64,000 bases of DNA from Polytrichum commune. Its lineage: Eukaryota > Streptophyta > Polytrichopsida > Polytrichales > Polytrichaceae. The notes under the pieces were generated by a model that was not told the DNA's origin, ran no database searches, and was given only the letters and a program-made list of their open reading frames with translations. The position numbers were made by a program, and so were the translations under genes. Each line of letters begins with the position of its first letter. The first letter of the stretch is position 1. The stretch is taken from NCBI GenBank assembly GCA_950295325.1, contig OX485808.1, forward strand, positions 19,984,527 through 20,048,526, read 5' to 3'. Shown in pieces: positions 57,991 to 64,000 of this stretch.

Positions 57991-59937
57991 GGTGCTATTT
58001 GTGAAAAAGGATAACATGAAAATCACTTGGAATTGGAATTAACAACACATGTAGCTTGGCATTCTTGTTAGTCACTTGGTGGTCAAGGGGTAACTTCAGA
58101 ATCTACTACCATAACAAGTCTCCGATCTCCTTTCCCAGGAAAAATCACACAAGACTCGCTCCTACCTTTCGCAGGGATGACAAAGGATTCCAGTGCATGC
58201 TTCCCACACTACACAAGAACACTAATGAGTATAACTCGCTTCTTTCTCGACAAGAATCAATTATCTGGACTTCTTATCTATCAATTTAACCTTACTGGCG
58301 AGTAGCGTAGACTTTTAAGTTTCAGAACCTGGTTGAGATTTCGATTCGATTCTTCCCTCAATAACTAGCTCTCAGAGTTGTGAACAGGTCATAACATTAA
58401 GCAAAATCAATTAGCCCCTTTCACAGGGTTCAACTTCGAAGATTACATTCGTACTTAGATTCAGTCACACTATGACTTTCTGCACATCAAGTTCCTTCAG
58501 AAGAATTACGTAAGATCACTTTAGTGTTTAAATGATTCAGACTCTCACTCCAAGAGGATTGTTACACCTTCTTTTACTGAGTTGTCAAGATTAATTTATG
58601 CACTTATTCATGATGGCATTTCACATTCGACTCATGAATCATGGCCCCGAATAAGAATATTAGATCCAAAGCATTCAAACTGCTTCACGCAATTTCACTT
58701 CTGTCACATACTAACATCGGTCATAACACATTTAAAGAAATCAAATAACCTTGATTCCCTCAAGGATGTAATTTATCAAAGACTCTTCCTTCGACCCAAG
58801 AGTTTCACACTCTTGTCTCTGTAAATTATGTCTTCACAAGATTTAAAAACACACATCAAAGACTCACTCCCTTCACAAGAATAAGGTATCACAACTTCAA
58901 TCTGGATTCTTCCCGAACCAGGGAAGCACAAATTGACGTAATCGATTCACAACAAACACCAACACAACACATTTACTCCTCACACTTACAAATGATGAAA
59001 TAGCTTCACGCTATTATATTATGTAGAGTAAAATGTACATTCAAAAAGGGCTTCACACCCAAGCTAGAGTTGCTCAAAAACTACACGACAAGGGAGGCTC
59101 TCTTCTCGAGAGGAACTGAACTCTCCCCTCATCTTTCCTCCTCTACACTCCCTGAATTGCTTCCTTGTCTCTTGGGATCCGATATCAGGAGGTTCTTCCA
59201 CTTAGTCACATGCCTATTGTCATGCCCCAAATGACTCTTCAACTCTTGAGATTTTACTCAACTAAGTAAATGAGTCTCATTTTGCTCATTTCCATTAACT
59301 AGTCACTAATCACCTATGTCAATGTTCATTTGGCATTCTAAGTTACATTTTGAGTTCATATTTTGCCAAAATTCCAAAATGTTTACTCCTAAACCAAAAA
59401 TCTGTACCACAGGTTGGATTAGCTAGGGATCAAGGGAAATGGTAGTTGAATGGCTCCACTTCAACTAACTTAGTTGGTCAGCCTCTAACTTCGGGGAGAC
59501 AACAGACTGTGAACATGGTACAAACTTGTGGGCCATCTGACAGCGTCTAGAGCTCTTGGTTCTCTCAGTATCTCACATTGAAATGAAACCCTAGATAGTG
59601 TAGTCAGGCTTTGATTACCCTATTTTCAAGTTCGTTCTGTCAGACCTTTAGACACGGACCAAGAGCTGTGTCCATGAAATTCGAAGGGCCCTTGATTCAT
59701 TCAACTTTGCAATCGATGGACCGTGAAGCTTAAACCTGAAGTGAAATGGACCATGTTGAGGGGATAGAGAGAATAATCATATACAAGAGTACCTCTCATT
59801 CATCCAACATAAAAGCCCTGAAATATTATGTAGCTTGTAGGTTACCTTTGTTTGTTGATTTGACACCATAATTAGTTTGAAGATCTCAAATTAATGTAGT
59901 CCAAATCACTTGAGATGAATCGGTCACAAAACTTACA
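57991..59937. other. Intergenic DNA with a G-poor, C/T/A-rich stretch
   Basis: From about 58060 to 59220 the plus strand is poor in G and dense in CTTCAC/TCACA-type words, a strand asymmetry unlike the flanks. No frame is supported as a gene. At 59218 the sequence TTGTCATGCCCCAAATGACT resembles the TGTCA(T/C)GCCCC start common in plant gypsy-type LTRs, but I could not find a matching second LTR, primer-binding site or polypurine tract. Confidence 0.3.
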
Positions 59938-60949
59938 GGCCGCACACACCTGCTGGTGGGAGGGCCAGTCGCAGGCTCCCACCAGCAGGGTGCCCTTTCT
60001 CGAGCGAATTTCGGCAGCGGCAGCGACTGGTCGCAACCGTCGCGTTGCTCGCCCGTTTGCTGTTAGTTTCTACCTAGCACACAATTTGATTTGATTTTGG
60101 ACTATTAGCTACTCGTGAACTACGATTGGGGAGAACCGACAATTAGTTACAAATGAACTGGATGATTTTGAGAAATAACTGGTGGAAGTTCAAGACTGTA
60201 GGAAAATTACCGATCATGTTAGAGGAATTTATAGAATATACCCCAACTTAATAAAGGAAAACCGGAGGATGTCAACATGTAACCGGTTGGACTTGCAAAC
60301 ACTAGGATTCTTCAGCCTTCGGGGTTTTTGCAAGCCCAAGTACATTTAATACTTTTATTATGTCCATGGCACAACTTGCAAGGACGTCTATTATATACCA
60401 CCAAAGAAATGGTGGTAAATAAATACAAGTAACAAGCCTTTTACAACGGAACCACTACAATTTTCTACAGTCGAAAAAGGAATTTACAGAATTTACATTT
60501 CAAGCGAAGGTGTAAAATCTCCAATAGATTTGGAAGTCTTATATCAACGTAAGACGATCACGATTTCTTGTGTTCGCAAATAAAGCAAACATAAAACACC
60601 ATGCTTTAGCACTGCATAGAAGTACATGGGTAGAAATGGTTAAACCGCTGACCTACAAGGAAAAAAAAGCTCACAAGGAGATCTCGAAGTTGTCACTACA
60701 TAAAATCTTTCTAAATCCTCCAAGTTTTATGTAGCAACAGGAATCCGTAATATTTTGAGAAACGAAGACTAGCTTCCATCTCGTAGACGCAGTTACAACA
60801 TCTCTACTGAGGCTCGAAATACTAAGGTTTTATGAAAAGTACGGCGTCTTTGTCCAACACGTTTCTGGAGACACGCCCACACATACTGGTGGCAGCGAAC
60901 GGTGTTCGCCCGTTTACTGCTGCCCACCACCAGTATGTGTGGGGGGCCT
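59938..60949. mobile_element. Candidate element bounded by GC-rich palindromes
   Basis: The left end GGCCGCACACACCTGCTGGT and the reverse complement of the right end GGCCCCCCACACATACTGGT are alike, suggesting terminal inverted repeats about 1.0 kb apart. A perfect palindrome with 14-bp arms lies at 59949-59989 (13-base loop). One with 17-bp arms lies at 60876-60943. TCGCCCGTTT(G/A)CTG is shared by both end regions. Repeat R copy 4 lies inside. No coding capacity and no clear target duplication. Confidence 0.4.
60130..60312 (+). repeat. Dispersed repeat R, copy 4
   Basis: It contains GAACCGACAATTAGTTAC, TTTTGAGAAATAACTGGTGG, GAAAATTACCGATCATGTTA, ATAGAATATACCCC, GTCAACATGTAACCGGTTGG and AAACACTAGGATTCTT. 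It lacks the TGCCCAAAA tail in recognisable form. Confidence 0.75.
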
Positions 60950-61978
60950 ATTAGAGGTCCAAGTTTTTATGTTGGATGGATGAGAGACACGGCCGTATGC
61001 GATAATTCCCTACCTCCAAAGTTGATTGAAAACTAAAATCAAACTCTCTCTCTGTCTTTGTCTCTAAAACTGTTATTGTATGTGTTCCTGTTTGATGCAC
61101 AGAAATATTGTGTTGAGAATAAGAGCATATATGATCACAATCTACTGGATTTTTTTTTGGTATAACTAAGACATGGTTTTCAATAAGGATTTTCCTCTTT
61201 TTTTCAATAAGGCTTTTCCTTTTTAAAAAGAGGCCATACATACATACATACATACATACATACATGCATACATACATACATATTGAGAACATGGGTTGAT
61301 GCATACTTGGTGTTGCATCCACTACTGTAAAAGCCAGATTTGATCTTGACCCTTGAATGGATCCACTTTACAGCCTGCTTTAAGGGTAAAGTGCAGTGAC
61401 TTAGAGCTTCATCGCACTTGGGGTTGCAGGCCAGAAGTCAATTCATTCTTATTATTGTTCGGCTATTTTACATAATAAGATAGAAGTAAATTAGGAAAAA
61501 ATACAATACCATATGATATAGATAGATAGATAGATAGATAACTTATGAACCTTTAATAGAGCTTAATGGATATTCAAATAATTTATAAAATTTGTGCTTT
61601 TTGTTTTTATATTCCACTCTGCTCTCTTTTTTGCACATTGTTTCTACATAAATCACCAATGAATGCCCCTAGGGTCCAACATGGTAAAATGGAGTGAAAT
61701 TCTTCGTTTTTTCTTTTGATTTTTCATTTGAGATAGGATGTCTAAATATGGTCAACATCCATATGTGTGAAGGAAAAAGAAAAAAAGACGCACCCACAAA
61801 GAGGGGAGGTGGGACCCCTGAAGCGTGCCACACCACCATGTAAAGAAATGAGACAAGCCCGACCGACCATGGACAACCCACCAAGCCACCACTAAGGACA
61901 ACCCCTAAACCACAACCAAGGACAATCCCCAAGCAAAAGCCCCAAAAGAGAATTCCAATGCCACATGCCACTTAACCC
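60950..61978. other. Intergenic DNA with microsatellites
   Basis: A (CATA)n array lies at 61230-61281 and a (GATA)n array at 61516-61540. An open minus-strand frame of 123 codons crosses the first array (MYVCMYVCMY) and is a repeat product. No gene is supported. Confidence 0.6.
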
Positions 61979-62762
61979 CAAACTTCCCAAGCAACCATTT
62001 TGTGGTTGATGAATGATTCCCACCCTACATTAAACCCACCTACCTCATTCATCCGCAATCAAGACAATTCCATGAACACCCATAGACACCCAACCCACGC
62101 AATTTAGAGATGATTAGAATGTACGAAAAATGTTTAAATGGGAAGTGGTCATTTTTTTGTTGTGTTGGGAGCTCATGTGAGGGTGCTCACTCACATCAAT
62201 GGTTGCCACTCCGATGCAAACTTTGCCTAAACATCAACTAGGTTAATTTCGGTAGGAGATTTTTTAAATTTTTTTTCAATAATTTTATTGATGTTCTTGT
62301 AAAGATGTCCATTCTTGCATCATATGTTCAATCTAACATTTGGACACTCTTTTAATTTAAAGAATATTTTTGCAATTATCTAGTCAGAAATATGAGACAA
62401 TTTACATACCCCAATTGCAAGGTGGCTTGCGAATTTGTGAAGGTGCTCAACTATTGGGTTGATCCCATTTAGTGGATCAGACAAGCATTACACTCATTTT
62501 CTAGTTGCACTTGATTGGTCAAAGGTTCTTTATTGGAGGTAAAACATGATATTTTCATGTACACCCCTTCCTTCACATGTTATTAATTTGAAAAACCAAA
62601 TGATGTTTCATACCCCATTTCCCTATTGCAAAAGCTCATCTTCCATGTTTCAAGATCCTACGAATACATCTCAATTTAAGCGTGAAAAATCTGCAAACAT
62701 CATTGAGTGAAATGCATTCAAAACAACCCTTTCATAACCTTGGGAAGTGAAGGGTTAACCGT
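61979..62762 (+). repeat. Long dispersed repeat G, copy 2 (about 784 bp)
   Basis: It is collinear with 29611-30445 over the full length, in the same orientation, with substitutions and indels throughout. Blocks are ACTTCCCAAGCAACC, GAGATGATTAGAATGT, TTGTTGTGTTGGGAGCTCAT, GATTGGTCAAAGG, CCCTTCCTTCA and TGAGTGAAATGCATTCAAAA. Confidence 0.8.
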
Positions 62763-63251
62763 GAGATTCTCTTTGTTACAAAGAATCCCTCTAAGCTCCC
62801 CCACGATCGGTCAAAAGTCAAAAGCAAGGGTTCCTTCAAGAATCACTAATTTTGATCAACTTGGATACGCGCGCTCAAGCCATCTTGCCATACAAAGAGG
62901 ATAATCTCATCCCCAAATGTGGTACTTTATCTTGATCATCTGCCATGAAGTTTGGTTCGAGAAAAACCATTGTTGTTCCTTTCAATCCAAATCGTTCACA
63001 AGGTGATGCTGCAAAGAAGACACTAGATGTCCATGCCATTTAATTTATTATCAAGTTTCTTAATGCTTTATTTCACCCAAAAAAACGCATGTTTCAAAAT
63101 TCTCGTTCTTTTTGTTAAAGCCAAAAAATGTTTTTCTCCCATGCCCAACCGCCAGATCCAACTGTAGTAATGTTTGTAAAGGCTCCCATGTATATGCTCC
63201 TATTTTTTCGCCACACTCAAACTTCACCCTATTCTTTCTATGGGGTTATGA
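62763..63251. other. Intergenic DNA
   Basis: Nothing gene-like is supported between repeat G copy 2 and the MITE. Confidence 0.4.
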
Positions 63252-63752
63252 GGGCCGCTTCACACACGAGCCAAGAGCTGTGACCGTGAAATTGTGAGAG
63301 CCCAAAAGAAAGTGTGCAAAGGCCGCCCCAAGGCACCTCCAAAATCATGTAGTGTGGTCGTGGACCCTCAAGTATAGTGTGAAGTCATATGTGACCAGCC
63401 CTCAACTGACTGCTATTTCAATGAAATTATATTCATGCAGGTCCTCAGCCGTAATAAAATAGAATAAATCAATGGTTGTGAGCATTCGGAGTGCTATGGT
63501 CTCCTGGTTTTGTGTTAGGCCTATCTCCAAGAGGTGGTTTTTGGAAATTAGTCCAAGTTACCATGAAACACATGATCGATTTGATGCCATGTAGGACTCC
63601 ATGTAGACTTTACATCCATCTTGCATTCACTTACTGTGTTGGTCCCTCAAGCATAGTGTGAAGTGAACTTGGACTAGCTCTGCCTTTTCCACCAATGAGA
63701 ATGCTTGACGTGTAATGGTCACAGGCCCTCAGTCTCGTGTGCGAAGTGGCCC
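63252..63752. mobile_element. PIF/Harbinger-like MITE, copy 2 (501 bp), inverted relative to copy 1
   Basis: The left end is GGGCCGCTTCACACACGAG. The right end read in reverse is GGGCCACTTCGCACACGAG. The flanking trinucleotides are TGA (63249-63251) and TAA (63753-63755), a decayed TWA duplication. Reverse-complemented, it aligns with 32101-32360 through CTCATTGGT, AAGTTCACTTCACACTA, AAGTCTACATGGAGTCCTAC and the palindrome region. No transposase is encoded. Confidence 0.7.
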
Positions 63753-63755
63753 TAA

Positions 63756-64000
63756 AAGACCAAAATCTGCAAAATGAGCTCCACCTAATTTGGGCAGAAT
63801 ACCAACCCAATGCAATATTTTATTTGTTTGCAAATTCATGTCTTTGAAGTAGTTGATAGTGTTCGTTATTGGCATGTGATCTATTCATTTTTGGCTCAAT
63901 CGAAGGCGGTCAGGTGATCACTGGAGGCCTTGCAAATCCCAGCCTGTAACAAACTTTTCTCAATATTAGAGTTATCCATTAATTCAACCGGAGCTTTGAT
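63756..64000. other. Intergenic DNA at the window edge
   Basis: No feature is supported. Confidence 0.4.

Noticed and set aside
59218-59400. LTR retrotransposon starting TGTCATGCCCC
   Set aside because: I found no second LTR, primer-binding site, polypurine tract, or gag/pol sequence in the window.
60951-61322. 123-codon minus-strand open frame
   Set aside because: About a quarter of it is a MYVC repeat from the (CATA)n array, and no domain is visible.

Overview
The window is nuclear DNA from a land plant, most likely a non-flowering one such as a moss; the lineage is inferred. The reasons are a clear SBP-box (SQUAMOSA promoter-binding protein-like) transcription factor gene, a family confined to green plants; GT-AG introns, including the one that interrupts the SBP box; and AT-rich intergenic DNA full of degenerate LINE, hAT and MITE-like repeats. 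I see no bacterial operons, rRNA or convincing tRNA genes, and no CRISPR array.

Layout. Positions 1-1470 are AT-rich repeat remnants with a TA/TG microsatellite. Positions 1471-3260 form a GC- and purine-rich stretch (a 20-base G run, GGGA and GA arrays with G-quadruplex potential), which I take as the promoter and distal 5' leader of the SBP gene. Positions 3260-8268 are unassigned, probably leader exons and introns or upstream DNA. The SBP gene has seven coding exons between 8374 and 13008 and encodes 677 residues; every exon junction keeps the reading frame. Its start codon sits directly behind a perfect 11-bp hairpin and overlaps a two-codon upstream ORF. Intron 4 appears to carry a MITE. 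Downstream and tail-to-tail, 16381-17441 on the minus strand is a frameshifted gene remnant containing a tandem duplication, whose fragments resemble the C-terminal half of the SBP protein.

From about 17.5 kb to the end I find no intact gene. The DNA is layered repeats: a PIF/Harbinger-like MITE pair (32101-32690 and 63252-63752) with TWA-type flanks; a four-copy 180-225 bp repeat, called R here (about 40.0, 45.0, 55.8 and 60.2 kb); a seven-copy repeat called F; an approximately 0.8-kb direct repeat pair called G (29.6 and 62.0 kb); several foldback or hairpin elements (24.1, 31.1, 36.4, 53.4 and 60 kb); a hAT transposase C-terminal fragment (43910-44413); a LINE endonuclease fragment (about 49.15 kb, plus strand); and a LINE reverse transcriptase fragment (56.9-58.0 kb, minus strand). 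Short gene-like pieces of unknown identity lie at 28.3, 40.3, 45.3 and 45.9 kb.

The only gene I am confident is functional is the SBP-box gene. The most interesting local biology is the architecture of its start codon, a decayed miR156-like pyrimidine site in the same leader exon, and the SBP-like remnant beside it. All similarities were judged by eye.
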